A stretch of 64,000 nt of DNA from Bombus terrestris (GCF_910591885.1 NC_063286.1:4402001-4466000), one strand, 5' to 3'. Positions 47,643 through 60,009 are shown, counted from the stretch's first letter. The notes: generated by a model not told the origin, from the letters alone. Made by a program: numbers and translations.

Positions 47643-50600
47643 CGGCGCTACGTTTTTGAATAGAATTTTGTTGTAGATAGGTGTATATTGTATTTACACG
47701 TGTGTAGTTACTATTTGATGAAATGAAGAATATCAACTATAATGCCTGTGCGCAATAATTCTATATATTCGCATCAAAATTTATAAATGATATTCTTCTT
47801 GACCCGTCATGAAATTTTACATAGGCCATTTAAGCTGTTTGCTCCAACTTAAATTATAAATTGATTTTAATAGCATGTATGAGGAATTCCAACATACAAT
47901 ATTAATATCATATTTAATTTAGTTAATCTAACATATTTCTTAAATTCTTTAGACTGAACAGTGCAATTTTATAATATAATCTAATATATTCAATATATTG
48001 ATTAATTTATATGTATTGTCAGTCAGAATTATCTATGTATCGTCGCTATGACACGCAGAGGAACAGCTGGGTGGCATAGTTAGTGGCAAACATTAATTTT
48101 GAAGATTTAAAAGTATTTCCAATTATTTATAAACATCGATTAATATTTGGCTGTTAATAATTTATTCAAAATCCTGTTGTACTATTTATTGGGTATAATA
48201 ATAGATCATCACTTTTGGCTGTTAATAATTTATTTAAAATCTTGCTGTACTATTTATTGGGTATAATAATAGATGTTAGTATGTGATGATTTTGACGATT
48301 TTGATAAATATATTATTGCAGTAATAAAATTGCTTGTACACGAAAAGGATCTAGATAATAAAGGTAGAAAGCTCGTTAAATTATGTGGAAACGAAAAAAT
48401 ATAAATTATATAATGTACACTAAGGTCATTAACGTTAGGAAGAAATGAATAAAATTATTGCATGCATTTGTTTTAGGCAAGGAAAAACTGGGAAAAAGAA
48501 AAACAAACATTGAGAAAACACCCCTTGTATGGCCTAGGTCATATCTCTGGTAATAGCGAAATTTGTGCGAACCACCTTTTTCTTTTGTATAAAATCCAAT
48601 CCTATTCACAGTATTACATAATGTCGACGATTATTATTATTAATATAAAGAATTATTAATATTAAAAATTCCACAGACACAATATTATACTAGTTACATT
48701 CCTTCTGTTACTATGAAAAATACACGGCACATTGCAAGCAAACAAAAAACTTAGTGTTTGTGACGTATATCTATTCGTATATTATCTTTCTCTTATAAAA
48801 TGAATATAGTTCAAGCTAAAGAGAGGAAAGCATTAACTATGCATGAATTTATTGTCACATATGGCGAATTGTAATAAATAATCTTGATGGAGTCGCAGTC
48901 ATCGAACCATACACATCATCGCGCCATAAATATTTATATGGATGTAAATCTGAAGAAAAAGGAATTTCGAACAAGCTAAACAAGTGGCCACATATGTCTG
49001 CTGTTGTTTATAAAATGTAATGTACATGGATAACACGAAATAGATGACCAATATACCCATCTTAAGGAAAAGGTTTGTTTGTATGATGTTGAAAGTTTTT
49101 CGATACTAATTATTATCTTTGTAATTGATTAAAAAATGACTACATTTATGAAGTTATGGATTTTGAAATGTTTATGCTAGCCGATCTACCGAACTGCACA
49201 TATCAAATTTGTTTTATAATTTGCTCAGCTCGTACGTATTTAATGGCACTTATTTATTTGAATCATTACATGATGTTATATATATATATATGTCAAAGTA
49301 TTTTAATTAGCTTCGAAATAAAGGAACTTGAAAATTAAGATCTTTTCCATTTATGCACGTCATGTTTTCCATTAGTTTGGGAGTACCAACCTAATTAAAC
49401 CTAACCAACCTTTTTAAATTAGACGATCATTGGAATAATCTACAAAAATTCGTTATGCATCGAATATTAGGTGCATGTTCCATGTTATATCTCATCCGCG
49501 ATTGTATTATTATTGACATATCTATCAATTAATCAATTAAATTTATCAGCAATTGTGATAACACGAATAAATACTTTTACCTATACTTCAAATAATATTC
49601 CTGATAATAGTATAGGGATTAAATGACCTCAATGATTTCATTCAATATAAGTTCATCGCATGCTAAGGCTTTATCGATTTTCATACGTTTCAAGTCCCTT
49701 TTATCGAGTTCTCCAATTCAGGTCAATGTGTGTGTCGATTTCCACCTGTCCGAGGTTGCCTATCTCCGCTTGTATGATTCCACAATGATGTTGCCTCACG
49801 TTTCATTATACATTTTTTCATTCGATCCCGTTAAACTCAGCTGAAAAAAGCAGAAGCCAGGAAGAGAAAATTTCCTTTGCGTGTTAATCGATTTTATTAT
49901 GTCTTCTCGCGCCAAATTATTTCAATTTCAATCGAACCGTATTAGAAAGTACTAAAAACCGCTACTCAATTGCACCGATCATAGAATTTCATAAAATATC
50001 TTACAAGAAGTTCCGTTACATGGAACATCTGTTACGAACGAGAATTACATCGATCTCGCAGACCATAAGGCGCTGAACGATGATCGGTAAGCACGTTCCA
50101 AAGCCCGTCGGATAAAAAGTCTGGTTCAAGGCGGCCGATACTGTATGCAGGAGATCGCGATGGCTCGGTTAGTGGCCAGGTAAAATTCCTGCTGAATGCC
50201 AGGTGAAATGTCAGTCGATGCACCCACGTGATTCGTGACGACTCGAGACGGCTGTCTGTTCGCCAGCACACGGCGCGATATTAAAAAGCTGTCGCACCAC
50301 TCTCGTTCCAACTCGCGCCGATTAAACACAATACTTGATCGTGGAAACATTTGCTGACCGAACGTCGATATACGTACGCATATGTGGTAATATACCGTTA
50401 GAGCTGATTATTATGGCGAATTATCCAACTAACTTGTTATATACCTTGTATTAATTATTTTGCGTTGAGAAGCACCGATTGTTCTTTGCTTTTTGTCCCG
50501 TGATCACTGCTCGACATTTTTCCTTCTTGAGGTCCTAGTATTTATAATACGCATCTACTTGTGAGTCTGAAGAACAATACCAGGTAACTTATCTATTAAT

Positions 50601-51185
50601 TTCGCATTTTTCTCTCTTTCTTTAAACGGACTATATTTATGAATGTATTTAAACGTACTCTAGAAATTACTTACTCGATAGCGTGTCGGTTATTTCATAA
50701 CAATGCAATATTAGGCGAAAGACAGCGGTGAACTTCATCCACTAAAAGTTCTTTATCCATAGAATATCGATTCTTCATAGATTAAATTTCTGCTATATCG
50801 ATGATTTTAAAGTAACAATCTTATGTGCATAAATATCAAATTATAGTTCGGAAATATTTCTTCGACTCGTCAAGAAATTAATCGAGAAATTCGAATTTCA
50901 ATTTTTTTCAAATTCAAATATTTTCTTCTTGTGTTGCGTAAAAACATTTTTATTTCATCTAGATACTTTATTATCATACCATAAATGGCAGAAGAACTCA
51001 TGGTAAAAATTCGGTTTTTAGCGTTCCACTTTCCCGGTCACCGTATATGGAACGTGTTGTAAACATTTCTCTCAAATTAAGGATGCGTGTTAAATCTAGT
51101 CAACAGTCGTGATTCCTCGCGCGACTTTCGAAGCGTGCACCGCGAGTTCTTCCTTATCCAGCGTTTATTCTCGGTTCAGCGTGAC
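47643..51185. other. DNAJB12/14 to HGSNAT-like intergenic region
   Basis: 3.5 kb, AT-rich, with the 72-bp duplication at 48145. A GC-richer patch at about 50030-50360 has overlapping frames without motifs and could be regulatory. The 5'UTR of the HGSNAT-like gene probably begins shortly before 51186. Confidence 0.45.
48145..48285 (+). repeat. Direct tandem duplication of about 72 bp
   Basis: TTTGGCTGTTAATAATTTAT through TATTTATTGGGTATAATAATAGAT occurs twice in succession with few differences (about 48147-48213 and 48217-48275). No function is apparent. Confidence 0.7.
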
Positions 51186-54100
51186 ATGGACACAATGGAC
51201 GAGTGGATTTGTGACCAAGACACTCTTGCATACGACGAGGCTTGTATCAACTTACGCACAGAAGATTCGAACGCCTGGCTCTACCTGCTTTCCGCGGATT
51301 GCGCGCTGGTGAGTCACGCAAGGACACGCTCTTTTTATGTTTTTTCGTGCTTTGCATACTTTTGCCTGGTTCTGTGCAATACCGTTTCCTACGAATATTC
51401 CAAGAACGGGTTCAAATGTTGATCGGAGTCACAGGTAACCATGACTATTGGTTAAATTTGAAGTTAAAAAGCTTTTTTTAGAACAATTAGACTGCACATG
51501 TTTATACATTTATAAATTTAAATACGTGAACACATGGAAAACATCTATAGTAAATTAATCATCATAATATTTACAGAGTGAAAAATATCGGTATTGGGGT
51601 TCTACTTTTCTAATTGCGCTCAACAAAATATGAATTTGCATAAAAATCCACCGTTTAGTAATATATTTTTTACGATACAGACGAAGAAGTTAACCTTTAA
51701 CGCTTCGATTTTCAATTGCGAATATTAACCGGCAACTCCAACGTATTCTCATCATATTTCGACTTGCAAGTTTTTAACACTTTACCGGCCGATAGCCTAT
51801 TAATCTGCTTTTTGTCGCCGACGCTTACCGACTGATAGCCTATTAATCGGCTTTTTGTCGCCGACAATCTTTCTCGTTATTTGAGCAGTAATTTGTTATT
51901 TAGTACTAAGGTACCTTGATCAGTTGCGTCAGTTGCGTTGCTTTGTAAGCTTCCACAGTTTTATACCAATTTGAAAAACTTACCGTTCGCGATGAACGAA
52001 AAGAATGGTATTGGAGAGTCTAAACCGAAACAAAGCCGGCGCCAGGGAGAATCTGCGCCCGAGTTTCCAGTCGGACGTGCGTATACTGTTGAACCGCTAG
52101 CGGTCAGTAAAGTGTTAACTGTCAGATTTTAAAGAGTTAGAGCGCCGCACATCGGCGGTGCTTGAGATGCACATTTGAGCATTGAGGGTTAGTATTCTTT
52201 TTTCTTTCATTCTTCGAATCCTTTTTCATTTTCGATTTATTACATCGTAATGTTACACGAGTGAAATAATTTATTGGTGTGATACTTGCGGTATACAGGA
52301 TGAATTAATAAATGCAGTTAATTCGATAACCTTTTAGTGTTCGAAATTAATGTTTTGAAATTAATCTTAATCTCTAATTAACCTTTTAATGTTTTGAAAT
52401 TAATCAACTTCTTTAATCAAGACCTATATTTTTCTCTATAAAAATGTAGTCATACCGGAGAGAATAATCTCGTTACAGTGCCCATATACTAGGATCAAGC
52501 AGATCGTAGTAAATTGGACCTCCAGCGTGACGATCGATACTATTCGATCCACGAGCTTGAGAGTATTGGATGCCGACGACCCGAACGAATTTATATCCGC
52601 TAAAAATACCAGGTACATTTGATTGACCGAAAGAAGTATCACGATTCAACGTGTTTTAAAATTAACGCCGTCCAGTTTTATACGATTTACATCTTTTTCG
52701 CATTTCAGTGACGTGATCTGTGAGCTGACCCCGAACCTGGGACAGTTCGGTGTGTACGAACTTTCTATAGTAAATCGAAGCTGCGATATAAAGGTTCTGA
52801 ACGCGCCAACTTATCCATATACAGGTAAGGCTCCCTGCATCAAATAGAATTTCTAACCAAAGTTGAAAAATAACCAATAATTGTTACACGTATAAATCTA
52901 TGTTTAGTCGTTATCCAGATCTTATTTATTTGTATCGAAATATCAGATTCGTTCGGTGATCATAAATATTTACCGAATGCTTATAGATAACGGTCGTGTT
53001 ACGTCTGATTTAATTTATTAAGATGTACGATAGCGGCTTGATTGTAAAAGAGATTACAGCAAAGTAGAGTTCAACGATCCTGTTGATAGAAGTGTGATTT
53101 TTTCAGAGCTTCTTGTTATTTTTGGAGTGTTGTTACTCGTTCTATTTGGTCTGTCTGGCTTGAAATCACTGTGGCACGTATACAGGAAAAAATGTATGCA
53201 GAGTCAGGCGGATGATGGCGCCATGAAGCAACCCGCGAAACGTCGAGTGAAGGCGATTGACACGGTGCGAGGGTAAATGTTTCTATTATATTTATTTCTC
53301 TTTTAATAAAATCCCTCTCTATAAAATATTACGGTATTTAAGAAAAGTTTAACGTTACAGGGCCAGTACGTTGTTGATGATATTCGTGAACGATGGATCG
53401 GGCGGTTATAGGACTCTTGGTCATGCGACTTGGAATGGATTACTTCCGGGAGATTTGTTATTCCCTTGCTTTATATGGATCATGGGCGTGTGTATCCCCA
53501 TAGCGATGTCCAGTCAGATGAAGCGCATGACACTGAAACACCAGATATTATATGGAATCGTCAAAGTAATTGATAACAATTTCACAGATCATAAATATGA
53601 AATTTAATTTGCATTGAAACAGCTGCAGAGGAAAGTATATATAATTTGCATTTGGACAGTTATAGAGATAAACTGGTTGAATGTAATTTGCATTCAAACA
53701 GTTGTAATAGGAAATATAGAATTTATGCAAATTAGAATTTTTACTTTGTATTTCAATCTTAATTTATTTATATTTATTTATATTTTACTTTTTTTATATG
53801 GCAGAGGAGCATACTTTTATTTCTAATCGGGTTGTCTCTGAATACGGTGAGCACAGGTGGCCAGCTTGAAACTATTCGCATATTCGGTGTTCTGCAACGA
53901 TTCGGTATAACTTATTTGGTTGTCGCTCTGTTATATTTCCTTTTAATGTCGAGGAGACCAAGCAAGATACAAGTAAGTGTATACATACATAAAATTTTCT
54001 GTATGTATCTCCCTGTAAAAGTATCAGATATTTTTGTATACCTTCTCGGAAACATCGATTTACAAAATACTTTATTTTCATTCATAGTCTCCAATGTTAC

Positions 54101-55557
54101 GAGAAGTGCAAGATTTTCTTCTACTTCTTCCTCAATGGTGCGTGATGCTCGTGATTGTGGTGGTTCATTGCGCCATAACATTCTGCTTGAACGTTCCAGG
54201 ATGTCCCACGTATGTACGTATGATTTAATGAATGAAAATTGTGTCTTTACGAAAGCATCAAAAGCGATTATTCTTAGTGGATATCTCGGCCCCGGTGGTC
54301 TTCACGACGACGCGAAATACTTCGACTGTGTGGGCGGTGCAGCAGGCTACATTGATAGAATGATACTTAAAGAAGCTCATTTGCACTATTCAGCTACGGT
54401 TTATAAATCTGGACCGTACGATCCTGAAGGAATTCTGGGTACACTGACTTCCATTAAAGTACTGTGAAAATGTATTCGGCGGACTTTCAATTGTTATCTT
54501 AACTTTTCTTTATTTAATTTATTTAAATTTATTAGGAAGAATTTTTAACTTTTTTCCAATTTTACTTTTCAGAGAGATAAAATTCACAGTTCCATAATAA
54601 CCTACTTCACGTGGAAATGAATATTATTCATTCGACATTTCTAAGTAATTATTTTCAAAATGCTATGTTTATCAAGGTACCCTCACAACGGCGTTCCAAG
54701 TATTTCTTGGCCTACACGCTGGCATAATCATGATGACTTACAAAGACTGGAAAGAACGTGTAATCAGATGGTTAGCATGGGCTGCGTTCTTCGGTTGCGT
54801 AGGATGCGTTCTTCATTTTACCAACGTAATTCCTGTCAACAAGAAATTATGGTATGTTTCCAAAAAAGGACAACGTCGTATCAATTACATTATAAAACCG
54901 TATTTATTTGCTATTATGTATGCAGGTCACTGTCATTCGTATTCGTAACCACGTCTTTTTCCTTGGCTTTCCTTTCTGCTTGCTACTTGCTCGTAGATGT
55001 CGTCAAGGTGTGGAACGGTGGACCTTTTCGTATTCCTGGTATGACTTTCACGAGATTACACAACCACTAAACAGGTTTCGCGCCAAATCGATTTAAGACC
55101 TGTTTGGAGAATTAATGCTACTGAAAAAACGTAGTTTTTTAAACCATTATCGTCTTCGATACACTTTTCAAAGCAGTTAGTGTCTTACTAGCCAGCAGAT
55201 ATCAAATAGCTATTTTTCTAATTAACGATTCAAATGTACTATAACTTATATATAAATTTGTAACAACGGCAATAAAAGTTTTATTATTATTAATTCAGGT
55301 TGGCGCGCAACCTGTTCACTGTTTCGACACTCTTTTGCAACAAATGTAAAAACGATTATATTCGATTATCCGTAGGTATGAATGGTTTACTGCTGTACGT
55401 TGGCCACATGGTGTGCTATCAAAATTTCCCTTTCCACTGGAGCATCGGTAGCATGGAGAGTCGAGCACTGCGTTTGTGCGAGGCCATTTGGGGCACTGGA
55501 TTATGGGCAATTATTGCATACGTTATGCATGCAAAACGCAATTACATCAGCCTCTGA
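51186..55557 (+). CDS. Heparan-alpha-glucosaminide N-acetyltransferase (HGSNAT-like)
   Basis: Polytopic lysosomal membrane enzyme that moves acetyl groups from cytosolic acetyl-CoA to terminal glucosamine of heparan sulfate. Eleven exons: 51186-51308, 52479-52612, 52709-52824, 53107-53272, 53361-53565, 53805-53972, 54088-54209, 54278-54438, 54677-54851, 54926-55038, 55376-55557; 1665 nt, 554 aa. The N-terminal lumenal part has paired cysteines (ADCALCPYTRIKQ, DVICELTPN). A first membrane segment (LLVIFGVLLLVLFGLSGL) follows, then the core: KAIDTVRGASTLLMIFVNDG, GHATWNGLLPGDLLFPCFIW, IRIFGVLQRFGITYLVVALL, GYLGPGGLHDDAKYFDC, GGAAGYIDRMIL, YDPEGILG, VIPVNKKLWSLSFV, and GMNGLLLYVGHMV. His201 in GHATWNG aligns with the active-site His of human HGSNAT. 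No cleavable signal is seen, as expected for insect relatives. The exon 2 acceptor (CTCGTTACAG at 52478) was chosen because it alone keeps phase 0. Confidence 0.94.
51774..52118 (+). mobile_element. TTAA-bounded MITE, family 2, copy 2 (in HGSNAT-like intron 1)
   Basis: 345 bp between TTAA sites with ends TTAACACTTTACCGGCCGAT and, reversed, TTAACACTTTACTGACCG. It has two 42-bp subrepeats where copy 1 (11413) has three, and a 9-bp TCAGTTGCG duplication. The embedded frame (GIGESKPKQSRRQGESAPEF) is conserved with copy 1. Located between HGSNAT-like exons 1 and 2. Confidence 0.75.
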
Positions 55558-56091
55558 TAATATACGTTCAGCAATCTTCTACATGTATAACAGAAATTTT
55601 GTACACAATGCTTAAAAAAAAGATCAAAGGTTGCTACCCCATTTATTTATTTTTATTGAAGGAAAGATGATGGAAAGTTGTTACAAAAGGCAGCGAGGGG
55701 TAGACTGATTCGAAATGAGGTTTAAAGTAAACTTTACAAATAATTTATTTTACATAACTTACATAAATATAGTGCAATGATTGATCAAGGTAACATGATG
55801 GTATTCGACACGAATACACTTCACGTTGGTTCCTTTTTATCTCGAACGAAGATAGCGAAACAGGGAATCATCGCGACCAGATGACGATTATTTTCAATTT
55901 TGAAATCGAAAAACGGGGCAACAAATACAATGAGATGACGTGGGAAGATCTCAGGAACAGCCCTGTGGTATCGATGGTTGTCGTGTTAAAACGAGTCGCG
56001 ACGAATCTTCGTAAACAAAATAAAAATGAAAAAGAAAAAAAAGAAAACACACTAGCACTGCCATGCTTCTGATGGAGGCACCCGTCCTTGC
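55558..56091. other. 3' region after the HGSNAT-like gene
   Basis: Probable 3'UTR and intergenic DNA. A plus-strand 63-codon frame (55881-56072) ends in a Lys/Glu-rich low-complexity tail and has no recognisable motif. If the terminal exon at 56092 is real, this span is its 3'UTR on the minus strand. Confidence 0.35.
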
Positions 56092-56131
56092 TCAGTAATC
56101 CGTTGCATCAGGATCTAAAAATTCAGACAGA
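56092..56131 (-). CDS. Possible terminal exon of an unidentified minus-strand gene
   Basis: After an acceptor-like AACCTAG, the minus strand reads TCTGTCTGAATTTTTAGATC onward as LSEFLDPDATDY and then a TGA. An alternative acceptor (ATTTTTAG at about 56117) gives DPDATDY plus stop. The acidic ending looks protein-like, and minus-strand AATAAA sequences lie downstream (for example near 55743). I found no upstream exon in the window, so the gene would extend to the right with long introns. The family is not recognised. Confidence 0.22.
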
Positions 56132-56489
56132 CTAGGTTATTAACGTCCTATAATTATCCTATGCTTTGGTAAAAAAAAAAAAAAAAAAGAAAAGAATATA
56201 ATAAAAGAAAAAGACCGCTCCTATCAATGGTGGATTGAATAATGGCGAGGGTATCAAAATTTTTGTAGAGAGACATTATTTTTTATGCAGAAAGGATTCA
56301 GCGTCGTTCAATTACGTGAAATAATTGATTCTCATTATAGCCTATAATTCGTTCAAAACTTGCTGGCTAGTCCAGATACAATTGAAAAATAGTCGTCTAC
56401 TTTTTTTCATTAGAAACCATTAACGACAGAGTGAGAAAAATTGGGAAAATTTTGAGTAACCAGTTAAGATTTAACAGAATGTAATAGTT

Positions 56490-57590
56490 ATAATTAGAGC
56501 AATATAAAATGACGATAGTTCATAGTATATTACATTATAATACTCTATAATGTATTACGTTACAATCTATTACCTTACATTATACTACTTTATAATGTAT
56601 TACGTTATATAGTATTACGATATATTATACTACGTTATAATATACAACGTTATATTATATTACGTTATAATGTATTGTGTTTTCCATGCATCGACGGGTT
56701 GAAATCGGCTGACTGGACGAGGCCCGTCAAAAATTGGGCTTTAGCGTCTTTGATCGTCTGCTGTAAGATTTGTCGCGCCTCTCTATATGCCTCGTAGCAG
56801 AGGGAGATCTCTTGCTCGTCATGATGCTGCCGACGGCGAGCTCTCTGAAACCGCCTGCGGGCCCGAAGTTTTCTTGCCCTTAGCTCTGCGATCTCCGGTG
56901 TCCACCAGTAGGCATTTCCGTCCTGTCTAACACCAGGCGCGCAGTGCAGCATCGACGCATCACATGCCGCGTTCGTGTCTCGGCGAAAGTTCTGCGCCTC
57001 CTCGTCCACGCTTGTCTTCTTTGTACGGGCTTCCCAGCTCCAGTCCGCGATAATGGCAAATGCCTGGAGCATATCGCTGTCTCTATCCTCGATGTACTGT
57101 CTTGATACCGGGTGGGAGTATCCCATTTCCCGAATGTCGCGGACCTCTCCCATGGACATTGTCTCCGGCTCGACCTCTATGAATATATAGATGTAATCTG
57201 AAAAAGTCTCAATTCCCTCAGCTACTCTTCAGCCTGACGCCCGTCGGAACGCATTGCTCTGGTCGCCACGCATGTGCTGGTCGAGCCTCTGTTAAGTAAG
57301 AAAAGATATAAATTATTACCTTATAATCTATTACGTTATAATGTATTAGTTTACATAGTATTACCTTATAATGTGTTACGTTACAATGGATTATGTTATA
57401 TTATATTCCGTTATAATGTATTACGTTATTTAGTATTACATTATAATGTATTATATTATATCACGCAATATTACTACGTAATATTATATTACGTTACAAT
57501 GTATTATGTTGTAATATATTCCGTTACATCGCATTACGTCATATAGTATTACGTTGTATTATATTCTGTTATAATGTGTTACCTTTTATA
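56490..57590. repeat. AT-rich minisatellite (TTACGTTATAATGTATTA-like), split by a LINE fragment
   Basis: Loose tandem copies of TATTACGTTATAATGTA occupy about 56510-56677 and 57300-57585. The LINE fragment at 56665-57295 sits between the two halves, implying insertion into an existing array or expansion around it. The 90-codon frame at 57274-57546 is only repeat translation. Confidence 0.75.
56665..57295 (-). pseudogene. R1-like non-LTR retrotransposon fragment (between endonuclease and reverse transcriptase)
   Basis: A 165-codon minus-strand frame (57159-56665), open upstream in part to about 57210. It resembles the linker of R1/LOA-type LINE ORF2. The SDYIYIFIEVEPET segment resembles the SDHRYI end of an APE endonuclease, followed by NAYWWTPEIAELRARKLRAR and long Arg-rich helices (RRRFQRARRRQ, YREARQILQQTIKDAKAQF) that typically precede the RT. 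Neither the catalytic endonuclease core nor the RT is present. Both flanks are an AT-rich minisatellite, so this is an internal fragment lodged in repeats, not a host gene. Confidence 0.7.
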
Positions 57591-57594
57591 TATA

Positions 57595-58605
57595 TGTCGG
57601 GTCGGCGTTAAGGTTAGAGTTAGGGTCAAGGGCGTGAAACGAATCCCTATTGACGCTAGACGTGATCGTTATGCGATAGAGGAGATATTTACTAGTGCAA
57701 ATATGACTATGATGGAATTGGACAAGTAATCGCGATAATTAGATACTCGAGAAGCTATTGACAATGATCCTAGGCTCAATAACGAATCCGCGGTCAACGG
57801 GATGACGAACTTTACCCTTCGTTAGCGTCTAAGTTACACTGTATGTTAGAGCAAGGGGTAATTATTATGTATACGAAAGACAGGTCGATTACTGATGAGA
57901 TCGCACTAGAGAGAGTGGCTCTCCGTCGCGGTGACGCTGTCGAAGAAAACTATGATGGGTGTGCCTAAGGGCACGAGATCATCGGATTCGCGGAGAAAAG
58001 TCTTCGTTCGAAGGGTGAGGGAAATTGACGTTGCTGTTAATTGGTCAATTTCCATGTTGGTGGTTAGAGAAAGATATTAGCTGTCCTTGGGAAAAGTTGC
58101 TAGCGGGAAGCGTCGTTCGTGGAAGAATAGATTTCTCTTATCTTCCCGTAGTTGGGGCACAGGCTATTTGTCTATTTGAAAGACTTTGTATAATTGAAAC
58201 TTAATATTCGTAGCGAGTCCTCGCCCAGCTAAACATATACTGTGAAGATGCGTTGGCATCTGGCAATCATCTTACCCGAAGGACAAAGTCTGCGTGTGGC
58301 GAGCCACGGGGCAGAAACCATTGAAACGTTTACCGTCGTGCCCTGTCCCAAGTATTTCTTTTAAGGAGAGCTAAGGAATTACTTCATGCCTTTGTTAGAC
58401 AAAACGTTCATCCCTTTGACCGCGGCTACGTTCGGCGACTGATTGTCACCTCGAGCCCGAGCTCACTATCATAAATCTCAAATAAATACAGTCGGATCGA
58501 ATGACAACAGTTTCTTAATACGGCTATGGTGAAATCTAAATTACAATACTAGGGGTCTTCCCAAAGTTCCAAAGGGAAGGTTCCGGTGTTCTTTCATCTC
58601 CGACA
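57595..58605. mobile_element. Probable solo LTR (1.0 kb)
   Basis: Begins TGTCGGGTCGGCGTTAAGG and ends CATCTCCGACA, giving TG...CA ends with an inverted TGTCGG/CCGACA, flanked by TATATA on both sides (possible target duplication, though in AT-rich DNA). A CAAATAAATA near 58475 could be the poly(A) signal. There are no gag or pol motifs and no second LTR in the window. A diverged relative of its inner part lies at 60015-60300. Which LTR superfamily it belongs to is not evident. Confidence 0.55.
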
Positions 58606-60009
58606 TATATATTATATATGATTGTCAAACGTTACTAAACGTTTCTGTTTGAAAAAGCAAGGAATAGAATGCTAATTATTTCATTATTCATTTCTGCAAT
58701 TAATCAGTGAACTGTACAAAACAAAATCAAAGATTTAAATAAACGTATTTAAAATTATATTAAAGTGAAATAATAGTCGTACTTATATTCTGTTTCAAAA
58801 GTTTATGATACAATCTACTGGTAACGAAAACGATCAAATAAACTACCAATGGAGGAAAAAGGAAAAAGTTCGAAAGATTATATAAGCTTTTGTTAATAGT
58901 ATCTAGTAAACAACTAAATAGGTAGACATTAATTCAACAAACCTAGTAATAATGTATGAAATGTAATAACAGCAATTGAAGTATACTAAGAAATTCAGAT
59001 TATACGCTTCGAATGACGACATATCTTAACGATTGGACTCTTCGACAGTAGAATGGCGGTATCCCGCTAAAAGTGAGCCTAGCCGATTCTTGATTGGCTG
59101 AGGCGGCGTGGCTGAGGCGGCGTGGCTTCGTTTCTATGCAATGTGCGCAAGAAATTACCAAAGGGCGTAAAAATTTTCTTACATTTTACGAACTAATGAA
59201 CTGAACATTTTCGAACCAGATAACTATAAGAATTTGAACACTAAGGTGCACACTTATATATACGTACATCAACAAACATAATTTCTTTAAGAAAATCTAG
59301 TATTTTAACAAATATTTTCAGAATGAACGTATTGTTCATTATTACAGAATTACAAATTGCTGTTACAGGCGAAATATAGAAATTATTCGTACTATGTAAC
59401 GGCGCATATACGTAATCTTTCTACTTACTATTCTATTAATAGTAATGTAAAATAAAATTAAAATACAGTCCATCAAATCTAATATATCCACCATGAAATA
59501 AGATTATGGTGATATAGATAAAATTTTCTGACAAAGAGAGGTTATTGTATGCTGCATTGAATCCATATACTAAGATTAATCTTTGGAAAGCGAAGGTAAT
59601 GTAACCTAAGAACTATGCACTAAATTTGAAACGTATGCAATGTATTGAAAGTTTTAAAAGTTCCTCTCAAGTTTTAGATATTTAATATAAATTAGTGATA
59701 TATTAGTAAAACATGAAATGAAATATATGTATTTACATTATAATTTTTAAACATCATTAAGTAAATTTCTAAATAACTAAGAATATACTGCTTCTTATTA
59801 AATAGTTACGAATTGTATCGATATACCACAAGTTGACGAAGTATACCAGTAATAATTTAACAAAGCAAATTCTTCACCGCGATCTTCGAGAGAAATTCCT
59901 TGGAATTGCAATTGTTGTAACAAACGCAGCTGCATTTATAACAGCATTTATAAGCTATTTGATTAATTCTAAGTATGTAAGGAATTTAAAAAGCTTTTAA
60001 AATCGTATT
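58606..60009. other. AT-rich DNA, nothing recognised
   Basis: No genes or element ends were seen. A short GC-rich spot at about 59040-59130 has two copies of GGCTGAGGCGGCGT and a GATTGGCT (inverted CCAAT), which could be a promoter remnant. Confidence 0.5.

Noticed and set aside
53832..54467. A 211-codon plus-strand frame as a separate gene
   Set aside because: It starts as HGSNAT-like exon 6, leaves the true frame in intron 6, and re-enters it only in exon 8; it is a read-through of introns.
57274..57546. A 90-codon Tyr/Leu-rich protein
   Set aside because: Direct translation of the AT-rich minisatellite.
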